From assembly GCF_018687595.1 (NCBI RefSeq), contig NZ_CP061298.1, positions 1,054,001 through 1,118,000 on the forward strand: a DNA stretch of 64,000 bases, read 5' to 3'. A model generated the notes under the pieces. It was not told the origin of the DNA, searched no databases, and was given only the letters and a program-made list of their open reading frames with translations. Within the stretch, counting starts at the first letter, position 1. Each line of letters starts with the position of its first letter. A program made the translations under genes and the position numbers. This document shows, piece by piece, positions 53,053-62,131 of this stretch. Source of the DNA: Polynucleobacter paludilacus. GTDB taxonomy: Bacteria; Pseudomonadota; Gammaproteobacteria; Burkholderiales; Burkholderiaceae.

Positions 53053-53819
53053 GGCCGAACTGCAGGCGTCTCGAGAGGCATCCCTCTAGCGCGCCACATT
53101 AAATAGAGCTCTAACTGCGCCATCTCAGTAGAGCCATATTCAAAAGGCTGAGCGCGTACCCCACTCATACAGTTGCGTAGACGACGTTCTAATGAGCCCA
53201 AGCTTTGCCATTCAATGCGATAGATTGGATACCCAGTAGGATGTGCTTGTGGAATGATGCTGCCTCCTAGCTTCAAACCAGCGCGTTCTTCATGGCACTG
53301 AGCGCAAGAGAGGTTGAGCTGACCCATGCGTTGATAGAACCAGTCATGGCCTTTTTTCAGATCAGATTGATTATTTGCTGTTTTCTGAACATCTATGGGC
53401 AAACCTTTTGATTGGTTTGCTACAAAAGCGGTAAGCGCTAAGAGCTCTTTACTCTCATATGCAAACTGAGGAAGACCTTGATTGAATGTACGACATTGAT
53501 TGATTTGTCCCTCAAGGGTTTGCAATTTTCCGTTTATCACCTTCGGGTAGTGGGTTGCCACTCCCTTCATGGATTGCGCAGATTCACCGTGACATGAGGC
53601 GCAAGACTTTTGCTTGAGCCCAAGGGATTCTTTCCAAAGTGTTTGACCATCCATTAACCAGAAGAACGCAGGATTGGCGCTAGGATCATCCTGTAAGGCT
53701 TTGTTTTCTACAGACATCGATTGATAGCCTGATTGTCTGGCTGGAGTTTGCGCATCAGCAGTCACTAGGTAGGCGCCAGTAATCCCGATACAACAGACAA
53801 TGATGCGAATAATTCTCAC
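53049..53819 (-). CDS. soxA: Sulfur-oxidation c-type cytochrome SoxA
   Basis: 256 residues with a signal peptide (about 1-23). Two heme-binding CXXCH sites: CASCHGESAQS and CAQCHEERAG. The active-site Cys of the SoxAX family is in LRNCMSGVRAQPF. Forms SoxAX with SoxX and attaches thiosulfate to SoxY. Two hemes match the diheme SoxA type. Starts 4 bp inside soxZ. Confidence 0.92.
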   Translation of the reverse strand: MRIIRIIVCCIGITGAYLVTADAQTPARQSGYQSMSVENKALQDDPSANPAFFWLMDGQTLWKESLGLKQKSCASCHGESAQSMKGVATHYPKVINGKLQTLEGQINQCRTFNQGLPQFAYESKELLALTAFVANQSKGLPIDVQKTANNQSDLKKGHDWFYQRMGQLNLSCAQCHEERAGLKLGGSIIPQAHPTGYPIYRIEWQSLGSLERRLRNCMSGVRAQPFEYGSTEMAQLELYLMWRARGMPLETPAVRP

Positions 53820-54145
53820 GTAACCGTAATCTGAGCTTGATTCAGCGCTTCATAACCATCATCACCAGTCCATTCGAACTGAAGGGTTCCGCTTTCAGTA
53901 GCGATCGTAGTGAAGATCACCATCGGGTTGGCGCCAACGCCTGGATAAAAATCGGCTTTAAATACTTCGACACCGCCATAAGAGCAGGTGAAATTTCTGA
54001 TGATGTCCCGCGGAATACGTTTACCGGTTTGGTCGTATCGAAAGCCGGTCTCCATATCATGCTGTGCAATTGCCCGAATTTCAATAATCTCACCCCGCTT
54101 GGCTTTATCGGGCATGGTGATGACGGTGCGGGAGGTTTTACTCAT
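53816..54145 (-). CDS. soxZ: Thiosulfate oxidation carrier complex protein SoxZ
   Basis: 109 residues from ATG 54145. The ribosome site GGAGGAG is encoded within the end of soxY. SoxZ features: RGEIIEIRAIAQHDMETGFR and FNCT-like NFTCSYGGVEVFKADFYPGVGANP. Partner of SoxY; the pair carries the sulfur substrate. Overlaps soxY and soxA by 4 bp each. Confidence 0.92.
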   Translation of the reverse strand: MSKTSRTVITMPDKAKRGEIIEIRAIAQHDMETGFRYDQTGKRIPRDIIRNFTCSYGGVEVFKADFYPGVGANPMVIFTTIATESGTLQFEWTGDDGYEALNQAQITVT

Positions 54146-54618
54146 GGCTCCTCCGTGCAAGCAGAAGTGGTCACCATGGTTTGTACAGAGCTTTGCCAAA
54201 AACTGTTATCACTCAACTGGGCAATTGCCCAGACTTTTTGTGACTCTGCCAAGCGCACTCGAGTCGTAATATTGGCGGTACCTGAGCGAGGCGTTAGATA
54301 GGCACTAAACACATTCGGCAATGGGTTTCCCTCTGCAATGATATGAATCGCCTTCACGTAGTTTTGCTCAGTCATCGGGTGATCGACGCTCACTTTGAGA
54401 ACAACCAGATTGCCATTCTCTACCAACGGGGGAAGGACGAGCTTGACCTTGCCCTCATTTAAAGTATTTGAACCAACAATCTTTTGAATTGCCTCTAAAG
54501 CTTCGGGCTTTTTAGCCAAGGCTAATAAGGGCTGTAGGCAGACGGAAACACCGAGCAGCAATGCTCGAGTAAGCCAATCACGCCTTCCTAAATTGTGTTT
54601 AGTCTGTATTGCTCTCAT
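54142..54618 (-). CDS. soxY: Thiosulfate oxidation carrier protein SoxY, atypical C-terminus
   Basis: 158 residues with a twin-arginine-type leader (NLGRRDWLTRALLLGVSV). The core is SoxY-like (KVKLVLPPLVENGNLVVLKVSVDHPMTEQNYV, IHIIAEGNPLPNVFSAYLTP). Standard SoxY ends in the GGCGG motif whose Cys carries sulfur; here the end reads TTSACTEEP, keeping one Cys but not the glycines. The last codons double as the SoxZ ribosome site. Function of this tail is uncertain. Confidence 0.85.
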   Translation of the reverse strand: MRAIQTKHNLGRRDWLTRALLLGVSVCLQPLLALAKKPEALEAIQKIVGSNTLNEGKVKLVLPPLVENGNLVVLKVSVDHPMTEQNYVKAIHIIAEGNPLPNVFSAYLTPRSGTANITTRVRLAESQKVWAIAQLSDNSFWQSSVQTMVTTSACTEEP

Positions 54619-54622
54619 GTTT

Positions 54623-55081
54623 TCACTCAGTGGCTTTAGTTTTCAGAGTTTGTAAAAAGGCGATCACGTCTTCTATCTCTTGTCCCGATAGTATCGTCTG
54701 ACCTGCATATTTTGGTGCGACTCGAGTAAATCCCTCGCTTCGGTAATACGCAGGCATGATGGTGCTGGGATTGAAATATGCAGGATTTACTAGACGAGCT
54801 CTCAGTTGAGCTGCACTATAGTGGGCCACACTTGCCCCAAGCTCAGGAGCCAAATTTCCCTGAAATTGCTCCTCCGGAAACGGGCCGTTATGGCACAAAA
54901 TGCATAGGCCACTTTGTCGACTTAATACAATGACGCGCCCTCGACTGAGATCACCTACTTGACTTGCAAGGGGTTCGCTAATCGCGCCATTCACAATCGT
55001 GGCTGCAGATACCAGCTTCGAATGACTAAAGAAAAAGAGCGTGAATAGTAAATAGATTACTAATACACGCCCTGTTCTCAT
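54623..55081 (-). CDS. soxX: Sulfur-oxidation c-type cytochrome SoxX
   Basis: 152 residues with a signal peptide. One heme site CILCHNGPFPEEQFQGNLAPEL and a Met-containing PSTIMPAYYRSEGFTRVAPKYAG loop, which give SoxX-type His/Met ligation, then GQEIEDVIAFLQTLK. Partner of SoxA. Lies 29 bp after the molybdenum hydroxylase subunit, the first sox gene of the run. Confidence 0.92.
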   Translation of the reverse strand: MRTGRVLVIYLLFTLFFFSHSKLVSAATIVNGAISEPLASQVGDLSRGRVIVLSRQSGLCILCHNGPFPEEQFQGNLAPELGASVAHYSAAQLRARLVNPAYFNPSTIMPAYYRSEGFTRVAPKYAGQTILSGQEIEDVIAFLQTLKTKATE

Positions 55082-55110
55082 ACGAACTTCTAAAAAATGG
55101 CTAAGCTGAA

Positions 55111-57330
55111 TTAAACCAACTTAATACCGCTATTTTTCAGAGGCACATCCCGATAGCGTTTGCCAGTGGCACGATACAGTGCATTTAATACTGCTGGTGC
55201 AGCAACTGCAATCGTAGGTTCACCTACACCACCCCACTCGCTTCCGCCACCCTGAATCAAGATGGTTTCTACTTTAGGCATCTGCCCTAAACGAATCGAA
55301 TTAAAGGTATCGAAGTTCTTCTGAACAACAGCACCATTCTCGATTGTGATTTCTTCTTCAAAGAGTGCAGATAAGCCAAACACAAATGAACCAGCCACTT
55401 GACGCTCAATCTGAGCGGGATTCACGGCATAGCTTGGATCAGTTGCTGCCACAATGCGATGAATCTTCACTTCATTGCCGTTTTTCACAGAGATCTCGCA
55501 AGCGGCAGCAACATAGCTACCGTAGGCTTTGATCTGGGCAATTCCGCGATAGACACCTGGCGCCGCAGGTTTAGTCCAGCCGATACCGTCTGCAGCTGCT
55601 TGGAGTACCGCCATATTGCGGGGATACTTTTGCATATGCTTGAGGCGGAATTGAACTGCATCCATACCTACTACTTCAGCCAACTCATCCATAAAAGTTT
55701 CGATATAGATGGCGTTCTGATTGACGTTCACACCACGCCAGAAGCCTGGCGGAACATGGGTATTGCGCATTGCGTGATCCACATTTAAATTATCGAAGCT
55801 ATAGCCAAAGCCATGCTCACCTTGTGGGTCGTAGCCTTGGAATACTGCTGGATCCTTGCCTTGGTTGGCTTCCAAAATAAATGGACGCACTGCAGCCAGA
55901 ATCGACTGGCCTGAGATACGGATATTGAGCGCAGTGACATTCTTTTTATCGTCAATTGCTGCCGTTAATTTGGCCATCGTCGCAGGGTGATAACGACCTT
56001 GGGTCATATCCTCCTCACGAGTCCAGATCAATTTAATAGGCGTACCTGGCATCTGCTTGGCAATCGTTACCGCCTGAACAGCATAGTCCTGGAACGCGCC
56101 ACGACGACCAAAGCCGCCACCAATATTGACCTTATAGACTTCGCATTTTTCAGCAGGAAGGCCAGATGCCGCAATCACCGCCGCCAAGGAGGCTTCGCCA
56201 TCCTGGGTTGGAACCCATGCTTCACAAAGCTCAGGCGTCCACTTCGCAGTGGCATTCATCGGCTCTAGGGTTGCGTGGTTTAAGAATGGATAAGAGTACG
56301 TTGCCTGAATCACTTTGCTGGCACCAGCAATAGCAGACTTAGCATCTCCATTGCTGTTGTGTACAAAGGCATCATTTGCATTTAAACCTTCCTCGAAGAT
56401 TTTTTTGATCGATGCGCTGGAGACATTGGCATTGGCGCCGTTGTCCCAAACAATCGTCACTGTATCCATCGCTGTTTTAGCCTGCCAGAAAGTATCGGCT
56501 ACGACTGCTACAGCTGACTCACCTACTGGAACGACCTTCTTGACACCTTTCATGCTCATCGCTTTAGTAGCGTCGTAGCTTTTGACCTTGCCACCAAAGA
56601 CGGGCGATTGCCTGATGTTGGCAACCAACATGCCAGGCATCTTTAAATCAATTGCATAAACTTGGCGGCCGGTCACTTTATCGGCTACACCGTCGATGCG
56701 ATTGACGGGTTTGCCAATCAAGGTCCAATCTTTCGGATCTTTTAAAGGAATATCCGCTGGAACTGGGAGCTGTGAAGCGGCTACTGAGACCTTACCAAAT
56801 GTTGTCTTCCGACCAGATGGAGTATGAGTAATCACACCATTCAAAGCAACGCACTCAGAAGCGGGAACACCCCATTGATTTGCGGCTGCTTGAACTAACA
56901 TCATGCGCGCTGCTGCACCACCCTTGCGAACATACTGTTCAGAAGTGCGTATACCACGGCTACCACCAGTAGAGAAGCTACCCCAAGCTTGTTTGCGACG
57001 CAAACTCTCGCTTGGTGATGGATATTCGTAGCTGACTTTGCTCCAATCACATTGCAACTCTTCAGCAACCATCTGCGCTAAGCCGGTGATAGTCCCCTGA
57101 CCCATTTCTGAGCGAACCACACGAACAACGACATCGTCATTGGGCTTGACTACAACCCAGACTCCAATCTCTGGAGATGAGAGTGGCGCCATGGAGGTCA
57201 TGCCAGAGCCTTCAGCAGCAGATGCTAAAGACATGAAATTCAGATCAAAGCCAATAGCTAGGCCAGTCGCAATGGCTGCTGAACCGACAATGAAACTTCT
57301 ACGGGAAGGGTTTGTTGTATTGATAGTCAT
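55111..57330 (-). CDS. Molybdenum hydroxylase large subunit (isoquinoline 1-oxidoreductase beta-like)
   Basis: 739 residues of the xanthine-dehydrogenase family molybdopterin-binding type. A twin-arginine leader (NPSRRSFIVGSAAIATG) indicates export, unusual relative to cytosolic XDH and typical of the periplasmic IorB/aldehyde-dehydrogenase group. SEMGQGTITGLAQMVAEEL, IGGGFGRRG, HVPPGFWRGVNVNQNAIYIE and the active-site Glu in GVGEPTIAVAAPA are recognisable. No heme domain. Pairs with the iron-sulfur subunit upstream; substrate unknown. Confidence 0.87.
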   Translation of the reverse strand: MTINTTNPSRRSFIVGSAAIATGLAIGFDLNFMSLASAAEGSGMTSMAPLSSPEIGVWVVVKPNDDVVVRVVRSEMGQGTITGLAQMVAEELQCDWSKVSYEYPSPSESLRRKQAWGSFSTGGSRGIRTSEQYVRKGGAAARMMLVQAAANQWGVPASECVALNGVITHTPSGRKTTFGKVSVAASQLPVPADIPLKDPKDWTLIGKPVNRIDGVADKVTGRQVYAIDLKMPGMLVANIRQSPVFGGKVKSYDATKAMSMKGVKKVVPVGESAVAVVADTFWQAKTAMDTVTIVWDNGANANVSSASIKKIFEEGLNANDAFVHNSNGDAKSAIAGASKVIQATYSYPFLNHATLEPMNATAKWTPELCEAWVPTQDGEASLAAVIAASGLPAEKCEVYKVNIGGGFGRRGAFQDYAVQAVTIAKQMPGTPIKLIWTREEDMTQGRYHPATMAKLTAAIDDKKNVTALNIRISGQSILAAVRPFILEANQGKDPAVFQGYDPQGEHGFGYSFDNLNVDHAMRNTHVPPGFWRGVNVNQNAIYIETFMDELAEVVGMDAVQFRLKHMQKYPRNMAVLQAAADGIGWTKPAAPGVYRGIAQIKAYGSYVAAACEISVKNGNEVKIHRIVAATDPSYAVNPAQIERQVAGSFVFGLSALFEEEITIENGAVVQKNFDTFNSIRLGQMPKVETILIQGGGSEWGGVGEPTIAVAAPAVLNALYRATGKRYRDVPLKNSGIKLV

Positions 57331-57340
57331 CGTTTTCCCC

Positions 57341-57790
57341 TTAAGCTTTAATCACAGCGTGAATCGCATCACGAACTTGTTGGAAAGTGCCACAACGGCA
57401 AATATTGGATACCGATGCGCTGATTTCTTCATCGCTTGGCTTAGGATTATTCCGCAGTAATGCCGTAGTTGCCATCACCATGCCGGACTGGCAATAGCCA
57501 CACTGTGGAACTTGCTTTTCTACCCATGCTTTCTGAATCTTCGAAAGCTGGCCACTCTTCTCCAAGCTCTCAATCGTTTCGATCTTCTTGCCTTCAGCAG
57601 CAGAGACCGGTAAAGAGCAGCTGCGCATCGCCTGGCCTTCAAATAAAACTGTACAAGCGCCGCAGGCACCGATACCGCAACCGTATTTAGTACCGGTCAA
57701 ACCCACTTGTTCACGAATGACCCATAGCAAGGGGGTATCTGGATCGACATCCACCGCATATTTTTTGCCGTTGATATTTAAATTAGCCAT
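57341..57790 (-). CDS. [2Fe-2S] small subunit of the molybdenum hydroxylase (IorA-like)
   Basis: 149 residues. Plant-type [2Fe-2S] cluster CGIGACGACTVLFEGQAMRSC and all-helical second cluster domain CGYCQSGMVMATTALL plus CRCGTFQQVRDAIHAVIK. Electron-transfer partner of the 739-residue subunit 10 bp downstream. No signal of its own; co-export with the Tat leader of the partner is expected. Confidence 0.92.
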   Translation of the reverse strand: MANLNINGKKYAVDVDPDTPLLWVIREQVGLTGTKYGCGIGACGACTVLFEGQAMRSCSLPVSAAEGKKIETIESLEKSGQLSKIQKAWVEKQVPQCGYCQSGMVMATTALLRNNPKPSDEEISASVSNICRCGTFQQVRDAIHAVIKA

Positions 57791-57944
57791 TCGTTATCTC
57801 CTGTGGATTGACCCTAATTGAATACTCTGTTTTTCTGAAAGTGCTTTTCGCAGAACTATATAGAAGCCCTACTTTAAGTGGTCTTATCTTAAACAATAAA
57901 TATGATATTGCGGTGCAACAATCATCGACCTGTAAGATCTCATC

Positions 57945-58295
57945 ATGATCTGGGGTCTAGTACAAATTCTGCTATTTCAAGGTATCGGTGAGCTGATTTC
58001 ACAGTTCGCCTTACCCACTCTGCCTGGGCCGGTGATTGGTCTCGTTTTACTCATCCTTTGGCTGGTCTTGCGCAAGGGAATTAATGCGGATTTAGCAATG
58101 GTCGCCGATGGCTTTAGTCAATATTTTGGCATCCTATTTGTGCCAGCCGCAGTTGGAGTAGTCCTATTTTTGCCTCAATTGAAGGCAAATGCATTGGCGA
58201 TTATTTGCGCTTTGGTGGGTAGCGTGATTCTGACGATTGCCTCTGCGGCTATTGTGGTTCGCTTTCTGAGTTTAGAGAAATCATCCCATGACTGA
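57945..58295 (+). CDS. CidA/LrgA family membrane protein
   Basis: 116 residues, about four membrane segments, with LPGPVIGLVLLILWLVLRKG and FGILFVPAAVGVV, which define the CidA/LrgA family. Holin-like or pyruvate/acetate-related transport roles have been proposed for such pairs. Overlaps the LrgB-like gene by 8 bp. Confidence 0.9.
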   Translation: MIWGLVQILLFQGIGELISQFALPTLPGPVIGLVLLILWLVLRKGINADLAMVADGFSQYFGILFVPAAVGVVLFLPQLKANALAIICALVGSVILTIASAAIVVRFLSLEKSSHD

Positions 58296-59016
58296 GAAAC
58301 ACTCCATCGTCGAGATTTGGGTCTACCTCTCAGGTAGCCCCCTCTTTGCTTTATTCATCACCTTGACCGCCTATCAAATTGGCCTATGGATTTATCACCA
58401 CTTCAAAAATAATCCTTTAGCCAATCCCGTAGCAATTGCCATTCTCTTAGTGTGCTGCGTGATTCAGGCAATCGATATGCCCTACTCAAGTTACTTTGAG
58501 GGCGCCCAATTTATTCACTTCTTACTAGGGTCAGCAACCGTGTCTTTAGCAATACCGATTTACCGAGGGCTTCATAGTCTCAAGGGAAGGTCCCTGCCAC
58601 TGATTGCCTCTTTGGTAACCGGCGGACTGGTCTCCATCATCAGCGGTGTTGGGATTGCAAAGCTACTCGGAGCTGGATCAGAGATCACGGGGGCGATGTA
58701 CTCTAAGTCGGTCACTGCACCAATTGCAATGGGAATTGCTGAACGGATAGGCGTATCACCAACCTTAACGGCGATCTTCGCAGTTGCTACCGGAATTCTG
58801 GGGGCCATCTTGGCACCCTTTGTGCTCAATACCTTGGGCATGAAAGCCTGGTGGCAAAGAGGCTTTGCGATTGGCATTGGCGCCCACGGTATTGGCACCT
58901 CGCGCGCCTTTAGCATTCATCCAGAAGCAGGAACTTATGCCAGCCTAGCGATGGGCATGAATGGCGTGATCAGTGCAATAGCTATACCGGTTCTGTATCA
59001 CCTACTCAATCGGTAA
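58288..59016 (+). CDS. LrgB family membrane protein
   Basis: 242 residues with about seven membrane segments. Recognisable from LLGSATVSLAIPIYRG, SKSVTAPIAMGIAERIGVSPTLTAIFAVATGILG and GIGAHGIGTSRAFSIHPEAGTYASLAMGMNG, all typical of LrgB/CidB. Partner of the preceding gene. Confidence 0.92.
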   Translation: MTEKHSIVEIWVYLSGSPLFALFITLTAYQIGLWIYHHFKNNPLANPVAIAILLVCCVIQAIDMPYSSYFEGAQFIHFLLGSATVSLAIPIYRGLHSLKGRSLPLIASLVTGGLVSIISGVGIAKLLGAGSEITGAMYSKSVTAPIAMGIAERIGVSPTLTAIFAVATGILGAILAPFVLNTLGMKAWWQRGFAIGIGAHGIGTSRAFSIHPEAGTYASLAMGMNGVISAIAIPVLYHLLNR

Positions 59017-59037
59017 ATTCAAATACCAGTATTTCTC

Positions 59038-59856
59038 TTAGAAATTAATCGTGGCAGAAAGTTGTGGACCCGCATTGGTGTAATTGGTATTACCGTTCGT
59101 CGCTTTCAAATGAAAGCCCATCGCGCGATAAGCCAAGGTAATGTCGCCCCAAGAGAAGGCATCCCCAACACCAATTAAGGTTTGCCAGGTACCGTTGTTT
59201 GAACCGGGGCCTTTACCAGCATCAGCGTAGTAAGGAATAAACCAGGAGCTATCCATGATTCTGGCGCGACCTTTGAAACCAATGACAGGATCAGTTGTCT
59301 GATTAGTATAAGAAGGATAGTTCGTCGCGGTAGCAGTTCTTCCGCCAGCACTATCCACAATGAAGTTTGAAGTTACGGTCGTTGTGCTGGAAATATATCT
59401 GGCACCCAATAATCCATCTAAGTAGACGCTAGGCGTACTGAATGCTGCATATGTTCCAGCCATCGTAAGCATGGTTTGCGTCTGCTGAGCGTTATAACCA
59501 CCATACAAGCTACCGTCCCCAGGACGACGTGTGTAATAAGTAGCTCCGCCACTTCCAGAAAATTGCCAATAGACTAAGTCGCCCATTAAACCCCAGTTTC
59601 CTTTGTGCGCCTCTAAAGTAAACATCCCTACTGAACCCGTATTGTTCAGATTTTGGTTCATGGATGTATCAGAAGTAGCCGAGTATTTACCAGCAGTTGT
59701 TGTTACCCAAGATGCAGGCACCCATCCAGAAATGGTTCCTGCAAAACGCCAGTTGTCATTCACGGTCGGCATCGGATTGACAGTTTGAGCTTGACCTGCT
59801 GAGATCAAACCAAGCACCAAGGATGTAACTAAAAGAGATTGAATGTGGAGTTTCAT
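59038..59856 (-). CDS. Hypothetical outer-membrane protein
   Basis: 272 residues. Signal peptide ends near AGQA. The rest alternates Gly/aromatic strands (WRFAGTISGWVPAS, GNWGLMGDLVYWQFSG, GARYISSTTTV, VGDAFSWGDITLAYRAMGF) and ends in ATINF with terminal Phe, as expected of an outer-membrane beta-barrel. No family assigned. Confidence 0.65.
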   Translation of the reverse strand: MKLHIQSLLVTSLVLGLISAGQAQTVNPMPTVNDNWRFAGTISGWVPASWVTTTAGKYSATSDTSMNQNLNNTGSVGMFTLEAHKGNWGLMGDLVYWQFSGSGGATYYTRRPGDGSLYGGYNAQQTQTMLTMAGTYAAFSTPSVYLDGLLGARYISSTTTVTSNFIVDSAGGRTATATNYPSYTNQTTDPVIGFKGRARIMDSSWFIPYYADAGKGPGSNNGTWQTLIGVGDAFSWGDITLAYRAMGFHLKATNGNTNYTNAGPQLSATINF

Positions 59857-59946
59857 AGTGGAGAGATAGGGTTGGGATTATGACTACTTAAAATGGATCA
59901 AAGATAAATGTATCTCGCGGTTACATCATTTGTGACTAGAGACTCT

Positions 59947-61272
59947 TTAATTTAAGCAATTGAGATAAAAGCGTTTGATTTCTGCATCACAGCTGACATC
60001 TTTTGGCTGGATGGGTCTTTGCAACGTGATACCTTCAATTGATCTGCACCGACTTAGTGCTACATAAACTTGGCCTGAGGCAAAAGCACCTGAAGATAAA
60101 TCGACTTTGACCCTATCCAGAGTCTTGCCTTGGCTTTTATGAATCGTCACCGCCCAAGCTAGCATGAGCGGAATTTGTTCATAGGTGCCAATGATTTGAG
60201 GTGAGATCTTTCCTGACATCATGTCGTGCTCGTAGCGATAAGATTCCCATTGATGGGTCGTGACTTCAACTGTATTGCTGTAGGGACCCTTCTGCACCAG
60301 CACCTTCACTTTATCGGGTAACAGCTCGCGTACCACACCAACAGTGCCGTTCACCCAGCGCTTCGGGAAATTGGGATCGGTAGCAGTGAACATCACTCGA
60401 GCACCAACCTTGAGTACTAAGTTTGCTGCTGAGGGCAGATTACGCTCATCGACGCTGAACTTGCCAGTTGATTTACTCGAATAGGTTTTGACTTCTGTTT
60501 CTAGCGCTCTGAGTCCTGCGCCATTAATTTGATCTGCTCGCGCATTGGTGGTGGTGAGCGTAATCGTTTGATCGTCAATCTCTTTAGCATTAGTGAAGCA
60601 CTCGTGATTGAGAATATCCAAGGCTTCATCAATGTTTTGATTAATCCGAATGCGATTGAGTAACTCTGCAAAGCGTTCATCTTTTTGCCGAAAGATCTTG
60701 CTCAGCTCAATCATGGTGACATCTTTACGATGCAGGGCCATGGCATAGAAAAAATAAGGTCCTTCGTAACCGCGCTGGGAAAGCACTTCCATATCGCTAC
60801 TAGAGACTACTGGCGGTAATTGAAATAAGTCGCCTACGAATAGGACTTGAATGCCACCAAACGGTTTGCCTTTGTGGGGGCCGTTTTCTCGTAAGAAAAG
60901 ATCCATCGCATCGACCACATCAGCGCGCACCATGGAGATCTCATCAATGATGAGCAAACGAATATCTTTATAGAGTCGTTTATCGCGCAGTGGCTTGATG
61001 TCTTCTTCAGGAAAGATGAGACGTGGTGGCAATCTGAAGAAAGAATGAATCGTGACACCCTTGACCTGTAGCGCAGCCACACCCGTTGGGGCAACCACGA
61101 CAACATTGCCGGGGATATGCTCTCTGAGATAAGAAATCAAGGTAGTCTTGCCAGTTCCCGCTTTACCGCTGACAAAGATATAAGGGTCTTGCCGCTCTAT
61201 AGCGTCTATCACAGCCTGGTAATCAGGGGTGATCTCAATATCGGATGAATCAGGGGTGCTATGTAAGGACAT
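59947..61272 (-). CDS. PIF1/RecD-like DNA helicase
   Basis: 441 residues of the SF1B helicase group. Walker A GKAGTGKT at 36-43, Walker B LLIIDEISMV, VLFVGDLFQLPPV (motif III) and C-terminal AWAVTIHKSQGKTLDRVKVDL, typical of the PIF1 family. Likely a 5'-3' helicase acting on structured DNA. No partner nuclease is adjacent. Confidence 0.9.
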   Translation of the reverse strand: MSLHSTPDSSDIEITPDYQAVIDAIERQDPYIFVSGKAGTGKTTLISYLREHIPGNVVVVAPTGVAALQVKGVTIHSFFRLPPRLIFPEEDIKPLRDKRLYKDIRLLIIDEISMVRADVVDAMDLFLRENGPHKGKPFGGIQVLFVGDLFQLPPVVSSSDMEVLSQRGYEGPYFFYAMALHRKDVTMIELSKIFRQKDERFAELLNRIRINQNIDEALDILNHECFTNAKEIDDQTITLTTTNARADQINGAGLRALETEVKTYSSKSTGKFSVDERNLPSAANLVLKVGARVMFTATDPNFPKRWVNGTVGVVRELLPDKVKVLVQKGPYSNTVEVTTHQWESYRYEHDMMSGKISPQIIGTYEQIPLMLAWAVTIHKSQGKTLDRVKVDLSSGAFASGQVYVALSRCRSIEGITLQRPIQPKDVSCDAEIKRFYLNCLN

Positions 61273-61306
61273 GCCCTATTGTTTCATGCTCGGGCAAGAC
61301 TAGAAG

Positions 61307-62128
61307 CTATTTCGAAACCACGCACTGATTTCTGCCTGCTGTTTTAGCCTGATACATGGCTTGATCGCAATCTTGATAAGATCGACTTAAGACATTTGCA
61401 GCCAATCCATCATGCCGATCTGAGGGATTAAATACGGCAATACCAATACTAATTGTGATGTGAACTTCAGCGCCAGCAACATCAGCGAGTATCTCTTTTG
61501 TAGCATGCTTGCGAAGGCGTTCTGCAACTTCGAAAGCTTGAACTTGGTCGGTATCAGGAAGCACTACCAAAAATTCTTCACCTCCTACTCGCCCAAAAAT
61601 ATCAATCGCCCTTAATTCTTCTTGACAACATCTTGCAAGATTAAGCAGTACGGTATCACCAACCCAGTGACCATAGGTGTCATTAACCAGCTTGAAGTGA
61701 TCAATATCAATCATCAAAAAGGCTAATTTATGTTTAGTTCGAAAGCTTCTTTCAACTTCCAATAAGGTCCTTGAAAAGGTCTCTGGACGACTGAGTGCGC
61801 CAGTTAAAGAATCCGTCTTATTAATTTGCGCAAGCGTTAGATTAGCATTCTCTAAATCCTTTAGTAAGTGCTTGATATAGAGAGTGCCCAACAAAATGAG
61901 TGTAGAAATCATTGCGGCAAGCACCGCATCTACTAAATTCAGATTCCCATCATTCGAGAAATCAATTAATGGGGTTATGCGTCTTCCAAGCATCAGAATG
62001 TATGCAATAGAAAGACATGCAAAAGTTTTACGGTAAGACTGGGTCTTTAACAGCAAGTAAATTGACCATCCAGCCGCCGTGAATTGGGCAATGAACGCTA
62101 ATAGATAGAGTCCAATACCCATCATCAT
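61307..62128 (-). CDS. GGDEF diguanylate cyclase with membrane segments
   Basis: 273 residues. Two or more membrane segments in the first 90, then a GGDEF domain. Active site GGEEF is intact, and RAID precedes it by five residues, the usual spacing of an inhibitory I-site (RxxD). Makes c-di-GMP. Separated by 3 bp from the HD-GYP gene upstream. Confidence 0.92.
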   Translation of the reverse strand: MMMGIGLYLLAFIAQFTAAGWSIYLLLKTQSYRKTFACLSIAYILMLGRRITPLIDFSNDGNLNLVDAVLAAMISTLILLGTLYIKHLLKDLENANLTLAQINKTDSLTGALSRPETFSRTLLEVERSFRTKHKLAFLMIDIDHFKLVNDTYGHWVGDTVLLNLARCCQEELRAIDIFGRVGGEEFLVVLPDTDQVQAFEVAERLRKHATKEILADVAGAEVHITISIGIAVFNPSDRHDGLAANVLSRSYQDCDQAMYQAKTAGRNQCVVSK

Positions 62129-62131
62129 GAT

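Noticed and set aside
58584..58594. GGGAAGGTCCC as a fifth micro-element copy
   Set aside because: It lacks the YTYCC and GGTC parts and lies in conserved LrgB coding sequence.
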